Positions 42,401 to 49,780 of a DNA stretch of 50,948 nt are shown here, one piece after another. This DNA is from Chloracidobacterium sp. CP2_5A (GTDB lineage Bacteria > Acidobacteriota > Blastocatellia > Chloracidobacteriales > Chloracidobacteriaceae): NCBI GenBank assembly GCA_002254845.1, contig NKPT01000020.1:1-50948 (forward strand). The letters are read 5' to 3'. The notes beneath the pieces were generated by a model, which did no database searches, was not told the origin of the DNA, and was given only the letters and a program-made list of their open reading frames with translations. Positions within the stretch are counted from its first letter, which is position 1. Every line of letters starts with the position of its first letter. The position numbers were made by a program, and so were the translations under genes.

Positions 42401-43693
42401 GTTGCCGCGCCCGGCGAGCCCGCGATACGGAAGGCGCGCGAGGCGGATAAGCTGCGCCGCGTCCAGACCTTCCGCCTCGAGCTTGGCCGTCGAGCGGTCG
42501 CCCGCGCCGGTTGAATAAGCCAGCCGAGCCTGTCCGCGGACCCGTCCGCCCAGCGCGCGCGCCGTCAGGTCGGTCACCTCCACAAATGCCGGCGAAACTG
42601 CGACATGCGCGCCAAAGCCATCGAGCGCGTAGCCGCTGAAGGCGACTCGGCCAGCTTTGACGTCGGCTTCGGCGCGCGTTGGAAACCCTGCCAGCGGCGC
42701 GGCGAGCTGATAGCCGGCGGTCAGTCCAGTGACATCGATGCCGAAAAACCGCCCGGCGAGGGGTTCGAGGTTGCCTTCGAGCGTAAAGCTTTCCGCGTCG
42801 CCGCTGAAGCGGGCCGGCATCTGGACGCGCCCCGCGAGCGGCAGCCCGGCCAGCAAGCTTTGACTAGCTTGCGTCAAGTCAACCGTAAGGTAGGCGTTTC
42901 CGGCGTAACGGACTCGCTTCTCCGGCCAGCGGACTTCCCCGGCAGCCGTTAGCTCGCCCAGCGGCGTGGTCAGAACCAGCGACACAATGTCAGCGGCGTC
43001 TTTCTTGACTTCGGCGGCGAGGCGCAGCTGCGCGTCGCGCAGCGAGCGCGTCGCTCCCTTGGCGTCGGTCACGTCCGCGCCGCCCCGCTCAAAGCCGGCC
43101 TCGATCCGCAGCTTCTTTCCGTCGCCGGCGTAGCCAAACAGCTTGAAATCAGCGATTTGTCCCGTTACGCCGTAAGTCGCCGCGCCAATTCGGATAACGC
43201 CATCCTGAACGACGAGGCGCCCCCCGTGGAGCGCTTCATCCATCAGCGGCTCGTCGGCTTCCTGCGGGAGCTTGCGCTCGCGGCGCGGCGGCATCCGAAT
43301 TCGCGCGAGGTTGAAGCCCCGCTCGTCAAAAGCAAGGTTGAGGGTCGGGCGGTCAAGCGCGGCCTGGCGCAGGGAGAGACGCTGCCGCCACAGGCTTTCG
43401 ACGGCAATTTCCGCTGCGAGGCGGTCGGCGGTCAGGAATGGCTCCGCGTCGCCGGGCAGGAAGCAGGCGATGCGCTTGACTTCAACGGACGTTGAAAATA
43501 AATGCAGGCGCAACTCGCCGATTTCAGCGCGAATATCGGTTTGGCGCTCAAGCTCGGCGATAAGCGTCCGCCGCGCCCAGTCGTCGAGGCCGCCGCCCGT
43601 CACCCACCGGACGCCCAGCGCGAGCGCGCCAGCCAAGACAAACAGCGTCCCTAACAGAGCAAGGATGATTATGCGTCCGCGCGAGAAAGCCAT
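39410..43693 (-). CDS. tamB: TamB-family translocation and assembly / lipid-transport protein (DUF490)
   Basis: A 1427-residue AsmA-like protein. The N-terminus is a single membrane anchor (IIILALLGTLFVLAGALALG). The long middle is beta-rich and repetitive. The last 350 residues are the DUF490/TamB domain (GRILITRGQLEFRNDRFEV, RVEAPDTLFIRNNI, FSTNLATAEEQIILIEYRLR), and the chain ends in Phe (FDVRVTKRF), as outer-membrane substrates do. TamB proteins bridge inner and outer membranes and move phospholipid or help insert outer-membrane proteins. It implies a diderm cell. No tamA or bamA gene is next to it. ATG 43693 starts a normal N-terminus. Confidence 0.9.
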   Translation of the reverse strand: MAFSRGRIIILALLGTLFVLAGALALGVRWVTGGGLDDWARRTLIAELERQTDIRAEIGELRLHLFSTSVEVKRIACFLPGDAEPFLTADRLAAEIAVESLWRQRLSLRQAALDRPTLNLAFDERGFNLARIRMPPRRERKLPQEADEPLMDEALHGGRLVVQDGVIRIGAATYGVTGQIADFKLFGYAGDGKKLRIEAGFERGGADVTDAKGATRSLRDAQLRLAAEVKKDAADIVSLVLTTPLGELTAAGEVRWPEKRVRYAGNAYLTVDLTQASQSLLAGLPLAGRVQMPARFSGDAESFTLEGNLEPLAGRFFGIDVTGLTAGYQLAAPLAGFPTRAEADVKAGRVAFSGYALDGFGAHVAVSPAFVEVTDLTARALGGRVRGQARLAYSTGAGDRSTAKLEAEGLDAAQLIRLARLPYRGLAGRGNVQAEASWPGLDALQASGRAQMTFTGQAPPPGDAPDAEPLPLAIEARAALTPGVVQIASLAARIGDGALTASGRYLWRAREVDALLDYHTPELYEAQTLARRLGLDIPALTTQTADAKLELRGAGDITARVSGKLAALAAAGTASVSEIRVNDQRIGRAAVQFEASPTTLTITEASLIQPDGGCLIVSFDGGWTDAQPTRIKLKAYELSLASLGAIGRSIPATEALGNQLTEIGGRADGDLDVTGLPALTALQAGLALRNWTKAAEQIRGTGTLALTMVKTPLGELQRGEARVSFQDAGLNLDGLVARFPSGVISSQGSYRLADGAYSLALRSDGLDAATLARALGRPDLPLAGVVKLDATSASTVNRLLSNHLDFTIKLTSDQLAVGNDDFKDVRLAAASDDAGEKAKLTLTAQYRDFPYRADATVTYLDPDGELALLVESQFDFDQTPLTPVLAIFDIGPQNLAGEVTGRLRLAGPLYAVDPATDEGGFTTNKLTLTGDFSTLRLVVPLGELSATTDNYVVVNDGPLKFSVSDRTLDFKQFRLRDEKGDTTSFALGGRLGLTGGRDVVTAEGRVDLKLLRAFSKRVTSRGLLTIKSKVAGSLANPRLTGYVDLDDFGLRMTEVPLALENGGGRILFNANRAQIETLTADAGSGKIEVTGGAIFERLTDVRWRFGLRAENIRVKYPRDIRSLADGDLVLQGNPSVQVLSGVIRIKRAEYTTNTDLATLVRTQFIGLGGVGSSLQTRRNRSAFTTLDVRVEAPDTLFIRNNIADVVGSASLRLSGSVDNPDVSGRILITRGQLEFRNDRFEVTRGVVSIPEGPTGTTFYDIQAEATIQGYRIIVGLTGTADNFNPILRSEPNLPQSSILSLLATGTLPPPDIANTATAAQRANVSAATTLLSELLTERIEEQTGRLFGINQFQIDPLLVGRGGDPTARLTVGRRITKDLSVTFSTNLATAEEQIILIEYRLRNNLSIIGLRDQRGNFGFDVRVTKRF

Positions 43694-44171
43694 TGAGAAA
43701 CGCCGCCGCGTGAGCTTCGCGCTCAGCCGTCCGCCGGCCGGCGCGTTGCCAGTTTTTTATCATGTTTCAGCTTTGCAGCCGGCATCTAGGGGGACGTGAC
43801 CGCCAGCGTGGCTAAACGCTTGGCCGGCGAGTTCGTTTCAATGAGAAAACAAGGCGTTGAGCGGCGAGGTTGCGCCAACCGCTGGAAAGAGGAAGCGACA
43901 AGGCGCCGGCCGCCCTCTAGTCCGCTTTCCGAGGCGTAGCGGCAGCAGAGCTGAGGTCGCCGCGGGCGGCGCTCAACCCAGCGGGCGCCCCAGCCGCCGC
44001 CCAGGGAAGAAGCGCTTCACGGCTGCCCTGAAGTCGCTTCGCTTGCTTGCGAAGCGCGCCAGCTCGCTTTGCGAAGCCACAGCTATTACAAAAACGCAAT
44101 TAAGCCTTGTTGCGGGCGTGTCCCGTTCAGTAAGCTGCCGTCTAAGCAATTTTAGCGCTTGACTCAACGGG
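43694..44171. other. 478-base gap without a convincing gene
   Basis: Short frames exist on both strands (for example 43857-44162 plus, 43973-44188 minus), but they lack ribosome-binding sites and look like noise. It contains a GCCGGCCGGC palindrome near 43735, a T6 run near 43754, and a 7-bp stem-loop CGCTTCG/CGAAGCG (44035-44056). Its sequence becomes AT-richer from 44080 to 44160. The promoters of tamB and the prepilin-like gene must lie here; a TTGACT at 44159 has no matching -10. Confidence 0.5.
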
Positions 44172-44723
44172 ATGGGGCTAGGTCGCATGCGACAGCGCGC
44201 CGTTCATCTGCGAAACCTTGCCTGGCGGGAAACTGCCCGCGCGCGCGGCGCGAGTCTCATCGAGGCGCTGCTGGCTGTCGTCACGCTTGGCGTTCTGCTG
44301 GCGCTCGCGGCGCTGGCGTACCAGTGGGCGCTCGTTGTCGTGGCCGAGCGCCGCGCCGCCAAAAACATCCACGCGATGGTCACCGCCCAGACCGCCTACT
44401 TCGCCACGCATGGCAGCTTTGGCACATGGGAACAGCTTATTGACCGCATGGGGCTTCTGGATGGGTTTGAGCGGCGGCTGGCAGGCGTGGCCGCCAGCGA
44501 AGTCATTGGCGATGGCTGGTATGGTTACAGCCTTCGCTTTGAGTCAAGCGCCGCCGGTTTTACGCTTGACGCCGACCCCAAACTGACCTACGCGCGGCGT
44601 TGTCGGCGCTTTCGCTACCGCTTGCGCTCCACGGCTTTACGGCGTCAAACGGGGATGATTCTGGCGGCCTCGCCTAGCGAGGACGCGCCGCCGGAATCCG
44701 CCTATCAGCCATTCAATCCGTAG
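44172..44723 (+). CDS. Type IV prepilin-like protein
   Basis: A 183-residue protein with a prepilin-type leader. The basic leader ends RARG, followed by ASLIEALLAVVTLGVLLALAALAY, so processing after Gly26 would leave Ala1 and the conserved Glu at position 5 of the mature chain. The rest is a globular domain with KNIHAMVTAQTAYFATHGSFG, the usual pilin helix-end and alpha-beta loop region, and a basic C-terminal part. It could be a minor pilin or a pseudopilin of a type II secretion system. No pilus assembly gene is adjacent. A terminator-like stem-loop follows at 44723-44747. Confidence 0.82.
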   Translation: MGLGRMRQRAVHLRNLAWRETARARGASLIEALLAVVTLGVLLALAALAYQWALVVVAERRAAKNIHAMVTAQTAYFATHGSFGTWEQLIDRMGLLDGFERRLAGVAASEVIGDGWYGYSLRFESSAAGFTLDADPKLTYARRCRRFRYRLRSTALRRQTGMILAASPSEDAPPESAYQPFNP

Positions 44724-44757
44724 CGTCTCCGCCGTTTAGGGAGACGCCTTATCTTTT
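44723..44757 (+). terminator. Stem-loop after the prepilin-like gene
   Basis: GCGTCTCC (44723-44730) pairs with GGAGACGC (44740-44747), eight perfect pairs with a 9-base loop, followed by CTTATCTTTT. It begins at the stop codon of the prepilin-like gene and precedes the AAGGAGG of the next gene. A likely rho-independent terminator with a modest T tract. Confidence 0.65.
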
Positions 44758-44778
44758 AGGCCCAAGGAGGAAACTTTG

Positions 44779-45162
44779 ATGGCATACAAACGCTCCCTGC
44801 TCGCTCTGTTGGTCGCTTTGCTGCTAACCGGCTTTGGCGGTTTGACTGTCACGTATGCGCAGAATGCGCCGGCGGCTGAGGAAGGGTCCAAGCCCAAGAA
44901 AAAGAAGCCGCGCGGCAACAACCCCAACACCGACTACGGCAAGGCCCAGACCAAGCTCAAGGAAGCTGGTCTCTACCAAGGCGAGGTAACCGGCTACAAG
45001 AACGCCGAAACGACCGAAGCCATTCGCAAGTATCAGGAGCAGAACGGCTTGAAAGTGACCGGGACGCTCAGCAATGAAACCCGCGAGAAGCTGGGACTGC
45101 CCAAGCGCAAGCCGCCGGTCAAGAAAAAGAAAGAGGAAGGCGGCGAAGCGACGCCTGCGTAG
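44779..45162 (+). CDS. Small exported protein with a peptidoglycan-binding-like domain
   Basis: A 127-residue protein. The signal peptide is MAYKRSLLALLVALLLTGFG with cleavage near VTYAQNAP. A Lys-rich linker (KPKKKKPRG) leads to one PG_binding_1-type three-helix domain (AQTKLKEAGLYQGEVTGY, then ETTEAIRKYQEQNGLKV, TGTLSNETREKLGL). A second Lys cluster ends it (KKKKEEGGE). It could hold to the cell wall without enzymatic activity. AAGGAGG lies eight bases before ATG 44779, one of the strongest sites in the window, so it may be well expressed. A weak stem-loop (45174-45189) follows the stop. Confidence 0.8.
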   Translation: MAYKRSLLALLVALLLTGFGGLTVTYAQNAPAAEEGSKPKKKKPRGNNPNTDYGKAQTKLKEAGLYQGEVTGYKNAETTEAIRKYQEQNGLKVTGTLSNETREKLGLPKRKPPVKKKKEEGGEATPA

Positions 45163-45270
45163 CTTCGGGCGCGGCTTCCTGCGGGAAGCGGGCCGGCCGG
45201 TTTGAAAGCGATGACGGTTTCGGCGTATGTTCGCGGCGTCGAAACCGTTCTTTCCTTGGTCGCCCAGCTT

Positions 45271-45474
45271 ATGGAAATCACCATCAACGGCGAAAAGCGC
45301 GCGCTCCCCGGTCATCTCACGCTGGCGGAACTGCTGGCGGAGCTTGGCCTGACTGACCTGCGCCGCGTCGCCGTCGAGCGCAACGGCGCGCTTGCGCCGC
45401 GCGACCAGTGGGGCAAGCTTCAGCTTGCGGACGGCGACCAGCTCGAAATCGTCCACTTTGTCGGCGGCGGTTGA
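45271..45474 (+). CDS. thiS: Sulfur carrier protein ThiS
   Basis: Ubiquitin-like sulfur carrier, 67 residues, that is adenylated and thiocarboxylated on its C-terminal Gly and donates sulfur for the thiazole ring. It starts [12 protein letters not shown] and ends VHFVGGG, with the essential Gly-Gly at the terminus. The frame is open upstream to 45202, but ATG 45271 gives the family N-terminus. It lies 24 bases before thiG, its partner, on the same strand. No thiF, thiO or thiH is nearby. Confidence 0.9.
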   Translation: MEITINGEKRALPGHLTLAELLAELGLTDLRRVAVERNGALAPRDQWGKLQLADGDQLEIVHFVGGG

Positions 45475-45498
45475 GCCGCTTCCGTTTGACTTGCGCTC

Positions 45499-46302
45499 AT
45501 GACCAACGCTTCGCCCTCGGATGACGCCCTTGTGATCGCCGGTCGCCGCTTCGCCTCGCGGCTCATGATCGGCACGGGCAAGTACCCTGATCTTGAAACC
45601 ATGCGCGCCGCGCACCGGGCCTCCGGCGCGGAGGTCGTCACGGTCGCCGTCCGGCGGGTCAACTTGGCTGACCGCTCGGCCGGGTCGCTGATGGACTATC
45701 TCGACCTTGACCGGATGCTCATTTTGCCGAACACGGCCGCGTGCTACACGGCGGAAGACGCCGTTCGGACGGCGCGGCTTGGGCGCGAAATTCTCGGCAC
45801 GCCGTGGGTCAAGGTGGAAGTCATCGGCGACGAAAAAACGCTTTTTCCCGACAACGCCGGCCTCATTGAGGCGACGCGCGCGTTGGCCAAGGAAGGCTTT
45901 ATCGTCCTACCCTATTTCAACGACGATCTGGTTGTGGCGCGGCGGCTCGTTGACGCCGGCGCTGCCGCCATTATGCCGCTGGCGGCCCCGATCGGGTCGG
46001 GGCTGGGCATTCAGAACTTCACGACGCTGCGGATCCTGCGCGAGATGATTACCGAGGTTCCGATCATTGTGGACGCCGGCGTGGGGACGGCGTCGGATGT
46101 CGCCATTGCAATGGAGCTGGGGATGGACGGCGTGTTGCTCAATACGGCGGTGGCGACGGCGCAGCATCCGCCCCTGATGGCGGCAGCGATGAAATGCGCC
46201 ATCGAAGCCGGACGCCTGGCGTATTTGGCCGGACGGATGCCGCGCCGCCTCTACGCCAGCGCAACCAGCCCGCTGGACGGCCTCATCGGGCCGCGCCCGT
46301 GA
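45499..46302 (+). CDS. thiG: Thiazole synthase ThiG
   Basis: Cytoplasmic TIM-barrel enzyme, 267 residues, that builds thiazole phosphate from deoxyxylulose phosphate, dehydroglycine and ThiS thiocarboxylate. The Schiff-base Lys is in [13 protein letters not shown] near residue 100. Other family segments are [29 protein letters not shown] and [31 protein letters not shown]. It is next to thiS and is followed after two bases by an SDR gene. Confidence 0.96.
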   Translation: MTNASPSDDALVIAGRRFASRLMIGTGKYPDLETMRAAHRASGAEVVTVAVRRVNLADRSAGSLMDYLDLDRMLILPNTAACYTAEDAVRTARLGREILGTPWVKVEVIGDEKTLFPDNAGLIEATRALAKEGFIVLPYFNDDLVVARRLVDAGAAAIMPLAAPIGSGLGIQNFTTLRILREMITEVPIIVDAGVGTASDVAIAMELGMDGVLLNTAVATAQHPPLMAAAMKCAIEAGRLAYLAGRMPRRLYASATSPLDGLIGPRP

Positions 46303-46304
46303 CG

Positions 46305-47072
46305 ATGTTTCGCCTGGACGGCAAAACGGCGCTCATTACCGGCGGCTCTAGCGGCATTGGCCGCGCCATCGCCGAGCTTTTCGCGGAAGTTGGCGCGCGG
46401 GTCGCCATTGTGTCGCGGCGGTTGTCAGCCGGACAGGAAACCGTCGCGCATCTGACCCTGATGGGCGGGCAGGCGATTCACATCCAAGCCGACGTGACGA
46501 GCGAAGCGGATGTCCGGCGCAGCCTGGACGCGACGCTCGACCGCTACGGACGCCTTGATATTGTCGTCAACAACGCGGGCGTCAACCGCCGCGTCGCGCT
46601 CGAAGCGACGACGGACGACGATTGGGGAGAAACTTTTGATGTCAACGCCCGGGGGGCGTTTCTTTACGCCAAGCACGTCATGCCGCGCTTTCAGGCGCAG
46701 CGGCAGGGCTGCATTGTCAACATTGCCGGGCTGCTGGCGGTCAAGGGCGGCGCGGGGGCGTCGCCGGCCTTTGCCGCGTCGAAGGGAGCGCTGCTGTCGC
46801 TGACGAAATCGCTGGCCGCGCGGTACGGCCGCGACGGCGTGCGCGTCAACTGCATTTCGCCTGGCTTTGTCCCAACTGAAAGCAACCGGCGGCTTATTGA
46901 TGACGCGCCCGATCCAGCGGCGCGGCGGCGCGAGTTTGAGGCAGGCTACCCCTTGGGCCGGCTAGGCCGCCCGGAAGACATCGCCTACGCCGCGCTCTAC
47001 TTAGCTTCTGGCGAGGCGGGCTGGGTGACGGGCATCAACTTGGTTGTCGATGGAGGACTGCTTGCCAAGTAA
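46305..47072 (+). CDS. Short-chain dehydrogenase/reductase fold protein lacking catalytic Ser and Tyr
   Basis: Classical SDR of 255 residues. The cofactor motif TGGSSGIGRAIAEL and the VNNAG block are intact, and the C-terminal part (RVNCISPGFVPTES, WVTGINLVVDGGLL) is typical. The active site is not: the Tyr of Tyr-x3-Lys is Phe156 (SPAFAASKG, Lys160 kept), and the Ser of the catalytic triad is Gly or Ala (VNIAGLLAV). Both codons read clearly. It likely binds NAD(P) but cannot use the standard mechanism. ATG 46305 follows the thiG stop by two bases, so it is probably made together with ThiG. A GTG at 46299 overlaps thiG. Confidence 0.88.
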   Translation: MFRLDGKTALITGGSSGIGRAIAELFAEVGARVAIVSRRLSAGQETVAHLTLMGGQAIHIQADVTSEADVRRSLDATLDRYGRLDIVVNNAGVNRRVALEATTDDDWGETFDVNARGAFLYAKHVMPRFQAQRQGCIVNIAGLLAVKGGAGASPAFAASKGALLSLTKSLAARYGRDGVRVNCISPGFVPTESNRRLIDDAPDPAARRREFEAGYPLGRLGRPEDIAYAALYLASGEAGWVTGINLVVDGGLLAK

Positions 47073-47093
47073 AGGCGCGCAAGCCGCGACGCG

Positions 47094-47735
47094 ATGAATC
47101 AGCTGCCTGATTATCAAGCTGAGTGGGATGCCAAGTACCGGAGCGGCTACGGGCTAGGCGAAGCGCCAAATGCGTTTCTCGCCTCGCAAGCGCATCGGTT
47201 GCGTCCCGGCTGGAAAGCGCTGGCCGTCGCTGACGGCGAGGGCCGCAACGGCGTCTGGCTGGCGGAGCAAGGGTTGGATGTCGTTTCGGCGGATGTGTCG
47301 CCGGTGGCGCAGGAGAGAGCGCGGCAACTGGCGGCGCGGCGTGGCGTCGCCGTGACGCTTGAGCGCGTCGACCTGCTGACGGCGGCGCTTCCCGAAGCTG
47401 CATTTGATGTCGTCGCAGCAATTTTCATTCAGTTCGCCGGCCCGCCCGCCCGCGACGAACTCTTTGCCAAGCTCAAGGGCGCGCTCCGGCCCGGCGGGCT
47501 TTTTTTGCTGGAAGGTTACCGAACGGAACAGCTGAGTTACCGTACCGGCGGGCCGCCCTGTGTCGAGAGCCTCTACACGGAAGACTTCATCCGCGCGACT
47601 TTCGCCGACTTTGAGGTATTGCATTTGGCGTTGCGCGACGCCGTCCTCGAAGAGGGATCGGCGCACCGCGGGATGTCAGCGCTGCTCGACCTGGTCGCCC
47701 GCAAGCCCGGCCTGTTGATGGACGCTTTCCGCTAA
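47094..47735 (+). CDS. Class I SAM-dependent methyltransferase
   Basis: A 213-residue Rossmann-fold methyltransferase, cytoplasmic. Motif I is ALAVADGEGRNGVWLAEQG near residue 42, where the more usual GCGEGRN has changed to ADGEGRN. The acidic loop SADVSPVAQERA follows, then a motif IV region FDVVAAIFIQF and ALRPGGLFLLEGYR. It resembles the thiopurine methyltransferase/TehB group in layout; the substrate is unknown. It lies 21 bases after the SDR gene. Confidence 0.82.
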   Translation: MNQLPDYQAEWDAKYRSGYGLGEAPNAFLASQAHRLRPGWKALAVADGEGRNGVWLAEQGLDVVSADVSPVAQERARQLAARRGVAVTLERVDLLTAALPEAAFDVVAAIFIQFAGPPARDELFAKLKGALRPGGLFLLEGYRTEQLSYRTGGPPCVESLYTEDFIRATFADFEVLHLALRDAVLEEGSAHRGMSALLDLVARKPGLLMDAFR

Positions 47736-47755
47736 AGGCGCCACGCCGACTCAGC

Positions 47756-47800
47756 CAGGCTGGAACATCCGGGCTGGAACGTCTCGGCGACATTCCAACC
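47756..47800 (+). repeat. Three copies of GGCTGGAACRTC-like 12-mer, two direct and one inverted
   Basis: GGCTGGAACATC (47758-47769) and GGCTGGAACGTC (47772-47783) are direct repeats 14 bases apart. The reverse complement of a third copy, GACATTCCAACC, lies at 47789-47800, so copies two and three can form a stem with ten of twelve pairs. The set precedes a strong GGAGGGGGAGG. It looks like an operator or a structured leader. Confidence 0.5.
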
Positions 47801-47823
47801 AACCGCTGGAGGGGGAGGTCCTC

Positions 47824-48300
47824 GTGTCTGAGAAGCGCGCGCTTGGGCGATACTCCAACAGGCGTCAAAGGAGCTTGAACAAGCTTCAAAAGCGATTGCG
47901 CCGCCTTCGGTTGAGGCTCGCTCGCTGCGCCGCTCGCAACAGGAAGCCGACTGCCAGATGAAAGAAACCGAATGAAAGAAACCGAGCGGCGGCTCGCGAG
48001 GCCCGGCAAGCGGTTTGGCGACTTTGGCAACAGCTTCGGACGCGACAGCTGCTCTATCCGTCGCTCAAGCGATTGCTGTAGGAACAGCTCGGCTTTGACT
48101 CCGCGACGCCGCGACTCGCCATCGAGAAGAATATCTGGAGTTCGATGCGGCGCTTTCTCCACGGAAGGCCTCGATACGGCGCGCCTTGTTGAAAGCAAGG
48201 CCGGCTTTGACGCTGGCGATGTCAAGCGTCTGCCGGATGTCCTGCGTTGGGCGGCGAGTTTTCATCCGAGGCTCGCGGCAGGGGCGTCCGCGGCTTGGCG
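47824..48300 (+). pseudogene. Probable decayed gene behind a strong ribosome-binding site
   Basis: GGAGGGGGAGG (47808-47818) is followed by GTG at 47824, but the frame shifts within a few codons. Coding-like pieces then appear in turn: ARAWAILQQASKELEQASKA (about 47836 on), RQAVWRLWQQLRTRQLLYPS (about 48003 on, broken by TAG at 48078), EEYLEFDAALSPR (about 48124 on) and LDTARLVESKAGFDAGDVKR (about 48170 on). An exact tandem duplication of ATGAAAGAAACCGA (47958-47985) adds 14 bases and alone breaks the frame. I do not recognise the family. Pieces suggest a helical protein of about 150 residues. Confidence 0.4.
47958..47985 (+). repeat. Exact 14-bp tandem duplication
   Basis: ATGAAAGAAACCGA occurs twice without a gap (47958-47971 and 47972-47985). 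Because 14 is not a multiple of three, it shifts the frame of any gene crossing it, as expected of a recent slippage event in a decaying gene. Confidence 0.85.
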
Positions 48301-48512
48301 GCAGCGGACTTTCCGGTTGGCCCGAGCCGCAAGTAAGACGACGGCGATTGTCCTGCGGATGGGGCGTCTCCGACCGCCAGCGAAGCGGCGAGACGGTACG
48401 GGCAGTGCCGACAACCGGCGCCGCAGCAGTGGCCGCGGTTCAGCAGATACCGCGCCGTGAACACATAACGACCCCGTTCAACGTAGTAGTCCCGACCTTC
48501 GATAAGCGCCAT
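48222..48512 (-). CDS. DUF5522-type Cys-rich small protein
   Basis: The first 43 residues are a DUF5522-like domain: MALIEGRDYYVERGRYVFTA, then ARYLLNRGHCCGAGCRHCPY. The Cys pattern CCxxxCxxCP suggests metal binding. No function is established for the family that I know of. The last 50 residues are low-complexity Ser/Pro/Ala sequence and may not belong to the original gene, since that part lies opposite the decayed locus at 47.8-48.3 kb. It follows the glycosyltransferase gene by 32 bases on the same strand. Confidence 0.72.
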   Translation of the reverse strand: MALIEGRDYYVERGRYVFTARYLLNRGHCCGAGCRHCPYRLAASLAVGDAPSAGQSPSSYLRLGPTGKSAAAKPRTPLPRASDENSPPNAGHPADA

Positions 48513-48544
48513 CCGAGTCAACCGACAGGCTGGCGAGCCGCCTG

Positions 48545-49777
48545 TCACGGGCGGTCTGTGGGGGCGGGCGGCGGCGTTCGCCCAAGGATTTCCGCTCGCT
48601 GCGCTGAAACAAGCCGGTAAGCGATGCCGCGCCAGACAATGACGCGGCGGAACAGCGAAGCCGCCGTATTGGCAGCATACAGCATGGCCGTCGGAAGATG
48701 GAGCGAGCAAAAAAGCAGCCGGCGTTGCCAGTCGCCAATGTGCTTCGGACCGAGCGCTCGCTTGACGGCTGTGAGGGAAAGGGCGTCGTCCAGCCCGCCC
48801 AGCAGCAGGAGCAAGGCGAGACCCGCGTGGGCGGCGGAAAGTCGCCCCGCCAGCCCGTCGTGGATGCCTTCAAGCAAAGCGGCGAGGATGACCATGGTAA
48901 AAAAGCCATACCACAGCAGCGCGACGCGCCACATCGTCGGATGGTAGATGCGCGTAATGACGATCTGGCGAGTGGTGAACTCCCACAAGTCGCGCCAGCC
49001 AAGGCCGTCGGGCGAGGCGACCAAGCAGGTCGGGACGAACATCATTCGCAGCCGTTGCTCGCGCAGGGCGGCGCTCGCCACATAGTCATCGCTGAGTGTC
49101 CCGCGCCATCGCTCAGCCAAGCGCAATCGCTGGAATGTCGCGCGTCGCATCGCCATCGAGCCGCCCCATACAAAGCTTGAGCCGGCAGGGCTGAGGTTCG
49201 TCAGAATGACCGTATTCCAGTTGGCGCGCCAAACGCTTGGCAGGTTTGCGCCGGCGAGCGAATACCACCGCATGCCGCTCGTCGCCCCAACTCGCTCGTC
49301 GCCTAGTGGCGCGACCAATTCCCGGAGCCAATCCGGCGCGATTTCAATGTCAGAGTCGAGAAACGCCAGGACTTCGCTTGCCGGATGCGCGGCGCTCGCG
49401 CCGGCCAGCAGGTTATGAACCTTTTGCCCGCCCTCGGTCGCTAGTCCCGCGACGACGACGCGCATCCGGTCTGGATGTCGGCGCGCAAGGCCGGAAAGGC
49501 GCGGAAAGGCCGGGTCGGCTTCGCTTTCGACGACGAAAACAATTTCGTAGCGCGGAAAGTCGAGCGCCGCGAGGGTCGGCAAGCTGCGGCGAAGCCCTTC
49601 GTCATCGCCCTTACAGGGCGCAATGACCGTGACGGGCGGGGCGTAGGGCTTGGGCTGCGCGCGCGCCGCGACAAAGCTTTGAACGTAGCGGATGAGTCGC
49701 CGACCTTCCCACAGGCGCAACAGCGCGCGTCCCAGCAGCGGTAGCAGGAGCAGGTCAAGCCAGTGAGCGACCGCCAT
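48545..49777 (-). CDS. Membrane glycosyltransferase, family 2 (ceramide glucosyltransferase/HpnI-like)
   Basis: A 410-residue GT-A glycosyltransferase with membrane segments at both ends (WLDLLLLPLLGRALL at the start; VALLWYGFFTMVILAALL and AHAGLALLLLLGGL near the C-terminus). Catalytic marks are VTVIAPCKGDDEGL, the metal-binding DSDIEIAPDW, FVWGGSMAMRR, the base-bearing TLSDDYVASAAL and an RQIVITRIYHP segment in place of the Q/RxxRW motif. The layout matches GT21-like enzymes that add sugar to ceramide or to hopanoid lipids. The acceptor is not known. The ATG lies three bases after the glycerate kinase stop. Confidence 0.85.
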   Translation of the reverse strand: MAVAHWLDLLLLPLLGRALLRLWEGRRLIRYVQSFVAARAQPKPYAPPVTVIAPCKGDDEGLRRSLPTLAALDFPRYEIVFVVESEADPAFPRLSGLARRHPDRMRVVVAGLATEGGQKVHNLLAGASAAHPASEVLAFLDSDIEIAPDWLRELVAPLGDERVGATSGMRWYSLAGANLPSVWRANWNTVILTNLSPAGSSFVWGGSMAMRRATFQRLRLAERWRGTLSDDYVASAALREQRLRMMFVPTCLVASPDGLGWRDLWEFTTRQIVITRIYHPTMWRVALLWYGFFTMVILAALLEGIHDGLAGRLSAAHAGLALLLLLGGLDDALSLTAVKRALGPKHIGDWQRRLLFCSLHLPTAMLYAANTAASLFRRVIVWRGIAYRLVSAQRAEILGRTPPPAPTDRP

Positions 49778-49780
49778 AAG

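Noticed and set aside
43857-44188. Short frames on both strands in the gap before the prepilin-like gene
   Set aside because: No ribosome-binding sites, Arg/Ser-rich composition and no domain; kept only as a gap note.
45163-45270. TPP riboswitch before thiS
   Set aside because: The conserved CTGAGA and other core segments are absent in the 108 bases before thiS.
47587-48225. A 212-residue minus-strand frame across the decayed locus
   Set aside because: It runs into the methyltransferase gene on the other strand and shows no domain; coding-like pieces lie on the plus strand.
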